Shown here: one piece after another, positions 32,614-41,776 of the stretch
How the letters are laid out: the number at the start of each line of letters is the position of its first letter
Position numbering within the stretch: position 1 is the stretch's first letter
NCBI GenBank assembly: GCA_019912885.1
Contig: JAIOHV010000197.1
Span: forward strand, 1-64,000
Length of the DNA stretch: 64,000 bases
Source: a bacterium
GTDB taxonomy: Bacteria > Lernaellota > Lernaellaia > JACKCT01
Direction of reading: 5' to 3'
The notes under the pieces: model-generated
Seen by the model: only the letters and a program-made list of their open reading frames with translations
The model's database searches: none
What the model was told of the DNA's origin: nothing
Program-made: the position numbers and the translations under genes

Positions 32614-35427
32614 TCACACGCCTCTTATTTTCTGTAGACTTATACCGATTTTATCACTAAGCTGTGGAACATGTGATGCCACGAAACTCGAAACCCATTC
32701 GATTTCCTCTAGCCATTTCGCGGGAACGCTTTCAAACATCACCTTTAATTTTTCAATTTGGCCAGCCAAGTCGGAGAACCAATCAACTATTAAGTCATCA
32801 ATCACAGATACGTATGGCAGGTACTTGTCGCCTTTCCGCGTCAACGTGGCCCGATGCGAGGTGGACGACTCCATAAATGCGTTGAAACTTCGAACATAAA
32901 GGTCCGTCGCAGAACATCTGCAGTTCAATTCATTACACCGCATTCTGTAAACATCCGCCAGAGATGACCGCTGAATATCACATAATCTGGAGTACTCCTC
33001 GTCAAATAATTCATTCAGCCCAACCAACGCAAGCCGCAACCGACTCTCGATATATCCCTCGTCAAACGCGCCGTAGCGACTTTTGTATTTATCAATAATG
33101 TATGGCATTCGAGATAGATACGTTTGCATGTAAACCGGATGACTTATCAAATTTTGGAAATATTTTACACCTGTAATCGACAAAGATATGTTCGAAATAT
33201 TTGAGTGAGCCATAAGCTCTGCGATAGACTCGAAGGAAAGCCTGCGATCAACCCACACAACTTGACGTTTTTTATCCGCCATATTGTTGATTGTCAACAA
33301 CAAATAGGTATTAAATTTTTCTTCATTCAAGCGCCCGGAAACTGTGAAATGCCGGTACATCTCGTCGTAAAAAAGCGCTACTCGCATTTTATTAGAAGAG
33401 ATTTCACTCAATAAATACAATATACGAAGACCCATAGGCATCAATTGTTTTCCATCGTACGAAAACACATTTGCGGCGTATCCAGAATCCCCCGATTTCC
33501 CCGATGGCTCAGTCACCAATAGCGCCCTAGCCGCATCAAATCTATTATTTACTCGCAATAATTGCTGGACGATTTTCGTGTTTGCTATTTCCGGATCTTT
33601 CACATGGTCTCGTCGTAAAGGGGGTCGCCCAATACGGTCCCCAAATCCGAACTCGCGCCCTTTTTCAATTGATCCTATTAAAAAATTTTTAACAACTTCT
33701 GTAATCTCAGTTGGGACGCCGATACTTTGTAGTGACGTCGATACCGTATTTGTGACAGTTTTTATAATACTATTAATTACCTCAACACTAAACTCGTTCG
33801 AACGCGACGCCTTTTTATTTCGCCTGACAGCAATTGCAACCGCTTGACTTAAAAAATTATAGTAGTCTTCTTGCTTCGAATATAGTTCGACAACGGCCGG
33901 AATTTTTCTATATATATCGTTTAACATCGCTCCCGATTTAGCGCCGTGATGCTGACTTACGCTCATAAACATAGTACACCATGCATCAACGATTTTTTTT
34001 GCAAAAAACTCGCCAATTGGTGTCTGTGCCTCCTCTTCGCCGCGCCCATTTACCAAACTAATTACGCCATTATCTTTGCTGTATTTATTGACAAACATCG
34101 ATGAGTAATAAATAGATTCTGAAATTGCCGTGAACGCAATCGTCGTCGATAATGATGCCTGAACGTCTTCGCTGCCTCCCTCTAAATACGCGTAATCCCG
34201 ATTGATAATTTGACTTTTTGCCCACGCTTGGGAAATATACATCGCATTTCTTATGTCTGTTCCGCACAGTGCTTCGAATATATTTCGAAAATCGTCGTCC
34301 CGTGATTGCAGTCGTAGCCACAGCTCGAAAAGTCTCGCATACATCGTCGCGCGTACGTCACTCTCAATTATTGTTTGATAAGCATCATACGAAGACGGAT
34401 CTAATAAAAATCGCGAAAGACGACGAACGGCAATATCCGTTGGCATCGCGCCCGAGTGGCAGTAATAGAAAAAAGGATGTGAAGCGACATTTGTCTCAAA
34501 ATTTGTAAGTCTAACTGGAACGAGAATCTGAAACGTTAAATATTGCGATATCGGAAGCAGAAGTGCTATTATATGTTGCTGTAAATACTCCTGCAACGGG
34601 TCAATATTGTCAATGAGAAGTACGGTTTTAAATGAGTTGCGCTCTTTATCTCTGTTTATTGAATCCAGCACGGCGAGCCAAAAAATGAGGCGGTCTGCAC
34701 TTGTAAACGACCGACACCACGCTAACAATAAATCGTGATTAATTTTGCCATTCTTTAGCAATCGGTCAATGTTACTGACGCCTTTTGCCTCTTGGGCGTA
34801 ATCATTTAACTGTTGGTACTTACTTTCAAAGCCACCTTCGTCGATTGATCTCCTGTTTAAATTGATCGCGAAAATTAGAATTTCAGCGAGACTTTCTGCA
34901 TCAATATTTGCAATTATTTCGGATTCGAGTTGTTTTGCGAAATACCTGACGATATACTTTTCTTGGCCCGTACCGTCGCCATCTAAGGTTTTCATTTTTT
35001 GTTTAAAATCCGCCTTGTTAAAGTCCAGCATAATATACGGCAAGGCTCTATGATGTTCTTGGTTCTTTCGATTTCGGCGCTCGCCTTTGATTATATGTTT
35101 AATAATATATCTAATCGACGAGGTTTTTCCAGCGCCGGCCCCACCGACGATCGCTACCAAAGGACCAGGACTTTGTAATATCGTCGCAACCGTGTGACGT
35201 TCGTACGGGCCCAGCGATGTTACATCCACTGCTGTGCTGATATCACGTTCAGAGAGATCTTGGCAAAATCTAGCGTGTTGGCCGTCAATCAGCTCGCGGC
35301 GAACGTCCATTATTAGACTTTGAAAATAACGCGGGTCATCGTGAACTGGATGGGGCGGGAACACATGGTCTGTGATATGATCCATCGTGTCTGAAAAATC
35401 ATCATCGGCTTTAATGCGATTTGGCAT
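32614..35427 (-). CDS. Large P-loop NTPase, AT-rich, unknown (possible STAND/defence ATPase)
   Basis: A 937-residue protein. Walker A is GGAGAGKT (residues 95-102), Walker B is TVLLIDNID (268-276, Asp 273) and the stretch ILVPVRLTN (301-309) fits a sensor I strand, so the first about 320 residues are an AAA+/STAND-like ATPase. The remaining about 600 residues are helical and unrecognised, with a few cysteines (CNELNCRCSA near residue 845). No nuclease or membrane motif is visible. The gene is far richer in A and T than any neighbour, with frequent AAT, ATT and ATA codons, pointing to recent acquisition. It is convergent with the DUF4145/AbiC pair and has its own leader with AAAGGAAA before the ATG. 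Confidence 0.65.
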   Translation of the reverse strand: MPNRIKADDDFSDTMDHITDHVFPPHPVHDDPRYFQSLIMDVRRELIDGQHARFCQDLSERDISTAVDVTSLGPYERHTVATILQSPGPLVAIVGGAGAGKTSSIRYIIKHIIKGERRNRKNQEHHRALPYIMLDFNKADFKQKMKTLDGDGTGQEKYIVRYFAKQLESEIIANIDAESLAEILIFAINLNRRSIDEGGFESKYQQLNDYAQEAKGVSNIDRLLKNGKINHDLLLAWCRSFTSADRLIFWLAVLDSINRDKERNSFKTVLLIDNIDPLQEYLQQHIIALLLPISQYLTFQILVPVRLTNFETNVASHPFFYYCHSGAMPTDIAVRRLSRFLLDPSSYDAYQTIIESDVRATMYARLFELWLRLQSRDDDFRNIFEALCGTDIRNAMYISQAWAKSQIINRDYAYLEGGSEDVQASLSTTIAFTAISESIYYSSMFVNKYSKDNGVISLVNGRGEEEAQTPIGEFFAKKIVDAWCTMFMSVSQHHGAKSGAMLNDIYRKIPAVVELYSKQEDYYNFLSQAVAIAVRRNKKASRSNEFSVEVINSIIKTVTNTVSTSLQSIGVPTEITEVVKNFLIGSIEKGREFGFGDRIGRPPLRRDHVKDPEIANTKIVQQLLRVNNRFDAARALLVTEPSGKSGDSGYAANVFSYDGKQLMPMGLRILYLLSEISSNKMRVALFYDEMYRHFTVSGRLNEEKFNTYLLLTINNMADKKRQVVWVDRRLSFESIAELMAHSNISNISLSITGVKYFQNLISHPVYMQTYLSRMPYIIDKYKSRYGAFDEGYIESRLRLALVGLNELFDEEYSRLCDIQRSSLADVYRMRCNELNCRCSATDLYVRSFNAFMESSTSHRATLTRKGDKYLPYVSVIDDLIVDWFSDLAGQIEKLKVMFESVPAKWLEEIEWVSSFVASHVPQLSDKIGISLQKIRGV

Positions 35428-35808
35428 GTTTACGTTTCCTTTATTTACTTATCGATCGTTCAAGAATCATCGCGCTTGTTTAGAGGACCGTTGAAAAAAT
35501 CGCAGCCCGCTCGCACGAAAGAGGCCCGATTCGCGGCGAATCGCCAGTCCAGGTGATGTTCCTCCCCCGCGCCCGAATTCGTACGCGCTGCTGGCCACGC
35601 TCCCGCGCGTCATTCTCCGGTCGCCCGCGCGTCCCAGAACGCGTATCGTAAACCCGCCTTTTAACGGCTTCACTCACGACCGGCAACGACGGGCAAATTT
35701 GCATGGATTGCGAACACAACTTCCCGCACCCCTTGGTTCAGATTTTCTGCTTCATTTGACCTTTATCAGATCGAAATGTTCTTTGCAAGGGAATTTACGA
35801 AAACGCCT
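35428..35808. other. Non-coding leader of the NTPase gene
   Basis: AT-rich at 35428-35460 (ribosome-binding site and probable promoter of the NTPase), then GC-richer sequence with two minus-strand frames (35467-35673 and 35480-35719) that lack ribosome-binding sites and look like chance. I see no RNA gene or clear repeat. Confidence 0.5.
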
Positions 35809-35994
35809 TCAAGCGCCGTTCGTCGATTGGCGCTGGCTGGGCATCCGGCCGTTTTTGCCGCGACAGTCGTGAGGTTCGATCGATAGCAGCTTCCGCGCCC
35901 GCCTCTCCTCGCCTTCCGCCTCCTCGCGAAGCCTCTCCACCACGGGCGCGGCCTGCTCCCGCAGCTTCAGTTTCGCGGGCTTCCAACCGCCCAC
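35809..35994 (-). CDS. Small basic protein coupled to the baseplate spike gene, possibly truncated
   Basis: A 61-residue frame. Its GTG start shares a base with the TAG stop of the spike gene (TAGTG), so it is positioned for coupled translation. Residues 10-40 form a charged helix (REQAAPVVERLREEAEGEER). It is not recognised. The frame runs into the AT-rich cargo side, so its C-terminus may have been cut by the cargo insertion. Confidence 0.4.
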   Translation of the reverse strand: MGGWKPAKLKLREQAAPVVERLREEAEGEERRARKLLSIEPHDCRGKNGRMPSQRQSTNGA

Positions 35995-37196
35995 TAGAAC
36001 GGCCCGCCGAAATAGACACGCGGGCTCAGGATCGGGAGCGCCGGGAGGCCGGGGACGGCCGGCGAGCCGAACAGAGCGACGATGAGATTGGTCGTCGCCG
36101 TCTCGATCGAGCTTGTCAGCGTCGCGGTGATGCCGGACAGGGACGACGGCGTGATGGGATTCGGAAGCCCGGCGACGGCCAGGTTGTAAACGCCAACGGC
36201 CGCGCTCAGGGCTTCGAGGTAGGTCGCGAGGTACACGGCCAGGCTTAAGCCGTTCACCATCGGCTGGCTCGTGCCCGGGATAAATTTCCCGCCGAAGACA
36301 TTCAGGCCCGGGCCGCCGATTTCCACGCAGACGAGATCGTCGCCGGAGGGCAGGCTTCCGTCGGGCGCAAGGCCCGTGGCCATGATGCGCAGGCGGCCGC
36401 CGATGACGACGGATTTGTTCTTCGCAACCGCCTCGTCCTCGTCGCCGAGCACCTTCTTTTTGCGGTCGCCGGCGACGTCGTAATCCTCGCGGCCGGAAAC
36501 CTTGCGGCGGGCCGCCCCGTGGACGATTTTCGCGTGCTGATAGTCGCGCGTGACGGCGCCCATTTCCTCGGAATAGTCGCCGTGCTCCTCGAAATTTTTG
36601 CTGACGAAATGGCGCGCGCCGTCCTCGAGGGTGACGGTGTCGTCGCCGGCGATGGTGCGCTCCCGGTTGCCGCCCACGCGCTTGAAATCGTTGCCCTGCA
36701 CCTCGCCGTTCGCGTTGCCCGCCGTGCGCTCGCTGCGCGTGCCCGCGACCTCGTCGTCAAGGTTGTAGGCGCGAATGACAACCTCACCCGTGTCCGGACG
36801 CAGGACGATCCGCTGCCCGGAATTGTCCGCGAAGACGAAGCTCCCGACGCGGCTGCCGAGCGGCGTGCGGTTGGCGAGAAAGTCCACCCCGTCCACGCGG
36901 GGCTGCGTGATGTCCTGTCCGCGGAAGCTGACGTTGACCTCGCTCCCGATTTCCGGGAGCGCCCAGACGCCGAAGCCGTCCCCGCCGGCCAGGCACGATA
37001 CCGGCGTCTTCGGAAGAAGCCAGGGCGTCGGATCCTCGGCGTCCTCGTCGGGTTTCACCTCGATGTCCACCGTGTGGGCGTCGTCGTCAACGGCGATGAC
37101 CATGCCGGGGACGTTCGGCCTAAGGAAGCGGCGAAGATCCGGGGGCGCGGACTCGAAGATGCGCTTTAGCTCCGCCGCGATCCGGTGGTTGCTCAC
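35994..37196 (-). CDS. Baseplate assembly/spike protein (gpV / gp45 type)
   Basis: A 400-residue protein. The N-terminal about 130 residues form the OB-fold typical of baseplate V (VPGMVIAVDDDAHTVDIEV, VSCLAGGDGFGVWALPEIGS, VSFRGQDITQPRV). The middle is a repeat-rich stretch (VGGNRERTIAGDDTVTLEDG, VSGREDYDVAGDRKKKVLGD) resembling the Vgr-type beta-helix. The C-terminus is hydrophobic. It is the membrane-piercing spike of the contractile tail. GTG 37196 is chosen because it overlaps the upstream stop as GTGA; ATG 37211 is an alternative. Confidence 0.85.
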   Translation of the reverse strand: MSNHRIAAELKRIFESAPPDLRRFLRPNVPGMVIAVDDDAHTVDIEVKPDEDAEDPTPWLLPKTPVSCLAGGDGFGVWALPEIGSEVNVSFRGQDITQPRVDGVDFLANRTPLGSRVGSFVFADNSGQRIVLRPDTGEVVIRAYNLDDEVAGTRSERTAGNANGEVQGNDFKRVGGNRERTIAGDDTVTLEDGARHFVSKNFEEHGDYSEEMGAVTRDYQHAKIVHGAARRKVSGREDYDVAGDRKKKVLGDEDEAVAKNKSVVIGGRLRIMATGLAPDGSLPSGDDLVCVEIGGPGLNVFGGKFIPGTSQPMVNGLSLAVYLATYLEALSAAVGVYNLAVAGLPNPITPSSLSGITATLTSSIETATTNLIVALFGSPAVPGLPALPILSPRVYFGGPF

Positions 37197-37969
37197 GCCG
37201 CGCCCACCCATTCGTAATCGACGATGACGCGGGAGCCGCGGCCGTCGATCTGCGTTTCCACGTTCGCGGCGAACAGGCGGGAGACGGTTTCGTCCAGGGC
37301 GGCGAGATCGATCACCGCCGCCGGCTCGATGACGCGGCCGAACGTCACCAGCCGTCTGCGCAGGCGGTCGATGTCAAGAAGGTCCCCGTCCTCGTAAAGC
37401 GTCATCGAGGACTCGGCGGCGATCGCGGCCGTGCGCGTCGTCCAGGTGAAGACGCCGTTTTCGTCAAGGAAAGCGACGGACTTTGTTTTCGCGCGCAGGT
37501 CCATTGCGGCGATCGCCTCGGCGACGGACTGCCCATTCAGGGGCAATTTGTCGATGACGAATTCGGATTCCGCGATGCCAGCGGTGTCGATGCCAAGCTC
37601 GCCGACAAGCGTCCGCAGGATCTCGGCGACGGTCTGCGACTCGAACGTGCGCGTGAATTTTACGGTCTGCAGAAGATTCCAGGCATCCGCGGCGAAGACC
37701 TCGTACTGGAAATTTTCGCGGGGGACGGCCTTCAAGATTTTGCCGGAGAAAATGGGCTGGCGCTCGCCGTCAAAGGTCCAGGCGAACGAAAGCGGGGCGT
37801 CCTGGGACAGGAGCGGGGAAAGATCGCCGATGCCGTCCTCGACGACTCCGCGAAGGGTCCGCGGCCGCGCCCAGGCCGACGCCGAAACGACGGCGCTTTT
37901 GGCGATGTCGGCGAACTCGACGCCGCCGGCGACAAGGATGTCGCTCCGCGTCTGGAAAACGTGCGCCAT
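37193..37969 (-). CDS. Baseplate hub protein (gpD / Mu gp44-like)
   Basis: A 258-residue protein directly upstream of the spike gene, the usual place of the hub/late control protein gpD. FSGKILKAVPRENFQYEVFA and the FTRTFESQTVAEILRTLV helix (about residues 105-122) are typical of the second hub domain. The hub links the tail tube to the spike. It overlaps both neighbours by one to four bases. Confidence 0.7.
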   Translation of the reverse strand: MAHVFQTRSDILVAGGVEFADIAKSAVVSASAWARPRTLRGVVEDGIGDLSPLLSQDAPLSFAWTFDGERQPIFSGKILKAVPRENFQYEVFAADAWNLLQTVKFTRTFESQTVAEILRTLVGELGIDTAGIAESEFVIDKLPLNGQSVAEAIAAMDLRAKTKSVAFLDENGVFTWTTRTAAIAAESSMTLYEDGDLLDIDRLRRRLVTFGRVIEPAAVIDLAALDETVSRLFAANVETQIDGRGSRVIVDYEWVGAA

Positions 37970-38670
37970 CAGCCGTTGTCTCCAAGCCCCATTGCCTGGC
38001 GCAGGCCGTCGCGGAAGGCGTCGGAGCGCTGTTTTTCGCTTTCGGTTTTCGGGGATTTGGACGGGAGGGTTGCGTCCGAATTGCCCGAGCCGTTCGCGCC
38101 GCTTGATCCTCCGGACCCGGCGCCCGGCCCGCTTCCCCCGTCCCCTCCACCGGGGGCGGCGCCGTCGCCTTTTTTTCGCGCGGTCGCCGGCGCCTTGATC
38201 TCGCGGAGGGTGACGTTTGCGGTGACGAGGTCCGCGCCGACGGTGTCCGCGGCTTCGAATTGCGCGACGTAGACGAATTCGAGGTCCGATCGATCGACCA
38301 TCGGGTGGCGGACGGCGAACAGGCGATTGCCCCCCGCGTCGTTTTTGGCTTTCAGCGCGGCGTGCATGGCGTCGTATTTGTCGATCGCGGACAGGTCGCC
38401 CCCTTCCTCGTCGGAGAGGATTTCGATCTGGAAGACGATCTCGACCGGCTCGAAGTCCTTGGCCTGCACGGATTTCGTGGAGGCGTCCTTTTTGCCTTCC
38501 TCGGTCACCTTGGCCTGGTTGCGAACGGCGACCGATCCGACGGGGGGGAACTCGTAGAGGACCGTCGCGAAATCGGGCACCCAGGCCCCGCCCTCGCCTT
38601 TGGCCGCCTCGCAGAGCTTGACGGTGATCGGCTGTTCATCCTCGTAAGGGTTGTCCTCAAGCGGCGCCAA
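37969..38670 (-). CDS. Phage tail protein with Gly/Ser-rich linker, unknown
   Basis: A 233-residue protein. Residues 1-165 are a beta-rich domain (ITVKLCEAAKGEGG, FEPVEIVFQIEILSDEEGGD); residues about 166-200 are Gly/Ser-rich (GGGDGGSGPGAGSGG) and disordered; the tail is a short helix. It lies between tape measure and hub, the position of tube-baseplate adaptor proteins. No family is recognised. It overlaps the hub gene by one base and the tape measure by fourteen. Confidence 0.55.
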   Translation of the reverse strand: MAPLEDNPYEDEQPITVKLCEAAKGEGGAWVPDFATVLYEFPPVGSVAVRNQAKVTEEGKKDASTKSVQAKDFEPVEIVFQIEILSDEEGGDLSAIDKYDAMHAALKAKNDAGGNRLFAVRHPMVDRSDLEFVYVAQFEAADTVGADLVTANVTLREIKAPATARKKGDGAAPGGGDGGSGPGAGSGGSSGANGSGNSDATLPSKSPKTESEKQRSDAFRDGLRQAMGLGDNG

Positions 38671-41038
38671 GGCTCACGCCCTCGAGCTCGTCGCCGATGT
38701 CTTGCAGGACCGCCAGGAGATTTTTCTTGAAGTCGGCGAGCGTCTGCTCCGCGTTTGCGCCCGAGACGACAAACGCGCCCGGCTGGATGTTGACGACGAT
38801 CTGGCGGGAGCTGCGCGTGTTGTTCGTCGTGGATCCGCCGGAATCGAAATCGTCGAAGACCGGGCCGAAGGCCTCGTTCGCCGAGGACGCGATCGCCGGC
38901 GCGCCCAGGTCCATGCCTTTGGCGAAGGTTTGCGAGAAGGCCATGCCGCGGCCGGTCAGATTGGACAGGGGCCCGAGGCGCGCGTCGGAGCCGGGCAGGT
39001 AGGCCAGCACCTTGCCGAGGACGCCGCCGAGACCGTCCTTGAGCGTCGTCCAGCCGGTCTTGATCCCCTCGACGAAGGCGGTGATGAGGCCGAATCCGGC
39101 TTCCTTGAAGTTGCCCCACAGCGACGAAATCAGATTCCCGAAGTTCTTGAGCTGCTCGACGACCAGGTTGATGTTCGCGTCGACCACTTCGCCGATTGTC
39201 GCCCAAGCGCCGCGCCAGTCGCCGAGCAATAGCTGTGCACCGGCCTTGATGATCCCCGCCACGGTGGTGACCATCGTTCCGACGATGCCCGAAACCAGAT
39301 TCCACGCGAACCGGACGATCGCGACGATGTTGTTCCACGCGCCCTTGAAAATGACGGCGATGACCGGCCACGCGGAGGTCCAGAGCGCGAGCGTGCCCAT
39401 GACCGCGGGTTTCAGGACCGACACGAAGATGCCGGCAAGCACCTGAAGCACGGCGCCGATATACGGGAACACGTCGTTGGCGACGCGCTTCAGCTTGATC
39501 CACGTCCCGTAGGCGTAGCCGAAGACGAAGCCGATCGCGTAGGAGATCCTCGTCAGCGCGACCTCGAATTTGTCGCGCAGAACGGAGACGACGCCGTTCA
39601 CGGCATTCCGGAACGTCTCGGAGTGTCTGTAGGCGAGGTAGAGACCGCCCGCGATCGCCGCGATCGCAAGGACCACGGGATTGGCGAGCAGGCCGAGAAA
39701 GGCTTTGCCCAGGGCGATGACGCCGAAGCGCGCGAGCTGCAACCAATTGGCGAGCGCGACAAAGCCCGTGCCGCCGAACAGCCCGCCGATGGCGATCACC
39801 GCGAAGGCGACCTTGCCCGCGAGAAACAGGAACGCGCCGCCGAGAACGAAGGTCGTCGCCGCGAGAAGGCCGATCACCCCGGCGAATTTGAGGAACGTCG
39901 GATGCGCCCGGGCGAAATCCCGGAACGCGCGCGCGATGGGGACGACGCCGTCGAGGATCGCTTTCAGCGGGTCCAGGAGCGGCGTGCCGAGCGAGGCGGC
40001 GATCAGCTTGATCTGGTTGCCGATGACCGTGAGCTTCCCGCCCGCGGAGTCCTGAACGTTTTTCAGCTCGTTCGTGAGCGAGATGTTTTCGGCGAACGCG
40101 GAATTGGAAAGGCCAAGGTTGGTGCGCATCTTGTCGAGCCCGCCGGCCAGGCGCTGGACCGTTTCGACGGCCTCCTGCTCGAAGATGCCCTTGATCGCGG
40201 TCGCGCGCACGGCCGGGTTGATTTCCTTGATCTTCCCGAGCAGGTCCGTGAACGCGCCGATGCCGTCGGTCTGGACGCGCTGCTGCCATTCCCCGACCGA
40301 GACGCCCATGATCTTCGCGGCCTGGCCGGCCTGCGTCTGCATCCGGAGAAAGACGTTCCGAAGCGCCGTGCCGCCGCGCTCCGCCCCGAGCCCCATGTCC
40401 GCAAGCGTCGCGCCCAGGCCCGCGACCTGCTGAAAGGTCAGGTTCTCGATCGGCCGGCCGATGCGGGCCATGGCATCGACGATGAATTGCGCGGAGGCGT
40501 TCGTCGTGTTGGAGAGCTCGTTGATCGAGCTTCCCATGTTCTCGACGTTCTGGAGCGGGATCTTGAAGACGTTCGCGAAGCCGGCGAACGCGGAGGACGC
40601 GCCCTCGGCCGAAAGGTCCGAGACCGCCTCCATCTTCGCGACGGCCTGGGTGAAGCTGAAGATGTTTTTGGCGCCCGTGATGCCGAGTTGCCCGGCGGTC
40701 GCCGCGATCGTTTGCAGGCCCTGGATCGTCGTCGGCACACCGTTGTCGACGATCCCGGTGATGCCCTCCTCGATGTCAGAAAACGCGAGGTTCGTCGTCT
40801 TGCGGACATCGACCATGCCGGTTTCAAACGCGATCGCGCTTTTGGCGGGGATGGCGAAAAGCGCCCCGGTGATGACGCCGGCGACGGCCAGGCGCTTGGC
40901 GAAACTGGTGACGCCGGCGATGGCGGACTTCACCTTGTTCAGATCGTTGGTCACCTGCTTGGCCGGCGTGCTGACGTTATTGACGCCGACGAAGTTGATC
41001 CGGATCTGGTGCAAAAAATTGCCGAGAGCGCCGAACAT
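38657..41038 (-). CDS. Tail tape measure protein (TP901 type)
   Basis: A 793-residue protein. The N-terminal 360 residues carry the TP901 core (FETGMVDVRKTTNLAF, IVDNGVPTTIQGLQTIAATA, GQLGITGAKNIFSFTQAV, GLGATLADMGLGAERGGTAL). Then follow several hydrophobic helices (about 400-560), and an amphipathic C-terminal part with NNTRSSRQIVVNIQPG. Its length sets the tail length. ATG 41038 is preferred to TTG 41059 because a GGGGGCG ribosome-binding site precedes it. It follows the frameshifted chaperone gene, as in other tail modules. Confidence 0.9.
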   Translation of the reverse strand: MFGALGNFLHQIRINFVGVNNVSTPAKQVTNDLNKVKSAIAGVTSFAKRLAVAGVITGALFAIPAKSAIAFETGMVDVRKTTNLAFSDIEEGITGIVDNGVPTTIQGLQTIAATAGQLGITGAKNIFSFTQAVAKMEAVSDLSAEGASSAFAGFANVFKIPLQNVENMGSSINELSNTTNASAQFIVDAMARIGRPIENLTFQQVAGLGATLADMGLGAERGGTALRNVFLRMQTQAGQAAKIMGVSVGEWQQRVQTDGIGAFTDLLGKIKEINPAVRATAIKGIFEQEAVETVQRLAGGLDKMRTNLGLSNSAFAENISLTNELKNVQDSAGGKLTVIGNQIKLIAASLGTPLLDPLKAILDGVVPIARAFRDFARAHPTFLKFAGVIGLLAATTFVLGGAFLFLAGKVAFAVIAIGGLFGGTGFVALANWLQLARFGVIALGKAFLGLLANPVVLAIAAIAGGLYLAYRHSETFRNAVNGVVSVLRDKFEVALTRISYAIGFVFGYAYGTWIKLKRVANDVFPYIGAVLQVLAGIFVSVLKPAVMGTLALWTSAWPVIAVIFKGAWNNIVAIVRFAWNLVSGIVGTMVTTVAGIIKAGAQLLLGDWRGAWATIGEVVDANINLVVEQLKNFGNLISSLWGNFKEAGFGLITAFVEGIKTGWTTLKDGLGGVLGKVLAYLPGSDARLGPLSNLTGRGMAFSQTFAKGMDLGAPAIASSANEAFGPVFDDFDSGGSTTNNTRSSRQIVVNIQPGAFVVSGANAEQTLADFKKNLLAVLQDIGDELEGVSLGAA

Positions 41039-41116
41039 TTCAGCGCCCCCGGCCGTCAATCAGGAGCATCGCATCGCTCGTCGTTTTGGGGTCAGGTTTC
41101 CCGAATCGCGTCTTTC

Positions 41117-41751
41117 CTATTTTCCGCCGAGGGCTTTCCATCGCCGCCTCTCGCGCTCTTCGAAATATTCCGCCGCCGCCATGTGTTCCGCGATCTCGTC
41201 GAAGTCCATCTCGTCGATGTCCGCGAAGCCGTAACGCGGAAACCAATGGCAGATGATCGCCCTTACTTTTTCGTACCCGCTCCGCTTGAATTCGAACCGG
41301 GAGCGGGCCAGATTTTTTTTACGGAATCCGTCCCGTCGAAGCCGTTGCCGATGAGCAGCAGCCCCTGCATCTTCACGACGTGTCCCGGATCGAAATGGTC
41401 GTCGAGTTCCACGTACGACGGCTTGGGGTAAACGAGCAGATAGTCGATCAGGTTCCAGGCGGCCTTCAGGTCGCCCTCGTTCTTCTCGACGGCCTTTCCG
41501 AGTTTGACGACCCGCTGATAGGAGCCGACGCGGCCGACGAAGTCGCGGGGATCGTCGGGCATGTTGAACGTGAATAGCTTCGCGTCCGGGTTGTCCTTGA
41601 TCCACGCGCGCGCGGCTTCGCGGGCGTCGATGTCATCGAGATCGTTGAACGGCGGGCCAAAGGCCTTCGGCTTCGATTCCGTCGGCTTGGGCTCGGTCGT
41701 GTTTGTTCCCGCCGCCTTTTCGTCCACGGGGGCGGCTTGGTCACTGGTCAT
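41117..41751 (-). CDS. Tail assembly chaperone, short form and -1 frameshift fusion (gpG/gpGT-like)
   Basis: The zero-frame product (41751 to 41263) has 162 residues, including PPFNDLDDIDAREAARAWI and VKMQGLLLIGNGFDG, and ends GAGTKK. A -1 shift at the A-run 41320-41314 would continue into the overlapping frame to 41117, adding about 65 residues beginning NLARSRFEFKR and including AIICHWFPRYGFADIDEMDF and EYFEERERRRWKALGGK. This matches the lambda G/GT layout: the long form brings tube protein to the tape measure, which lies immediately downstream. Both forms are normally made in a fixed ratio. Confidence 0.85.
41276..41320 (-). promoter_or_regulatory. Programmed -1 ribosomal frameshift signal
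   Basis: Read on the minus strand: slippery heptamer A AAA AAA (41320-41314) placed in the correct codon phase (GTA AAA AAA ATC), then a six-base spacer, then a perfect 8-pair stem (CCCGCTCC 41307-41300 with GGAGCGGG 41283-41276) with a 16-base loop. All elements of a classical frameshift site are present. Confidence 0.85.
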
Positions 41752-41776
41752 GCGTCACTCCTGCATGGCAAAGGGT

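Noticed and set aside
35467-35719. Two minus-strand frames upstream of the NTPase gene
   Set aside because: They overlap each other in different frames and have no ribosome-binding site or recognisable pattern.
37060-37100. Possible rRNA, riboswitch or other structured RNA in the tail module
   Set aside because: No conserved RNA signature was found; only protein-coding sequence is seen.
41040-41246. Minus-strand 68-residue frame between chaperone and tape measure
   Set aside because: It overlaps the frameshift extension in another frame and has Arg/Gly-rich shadow composition.
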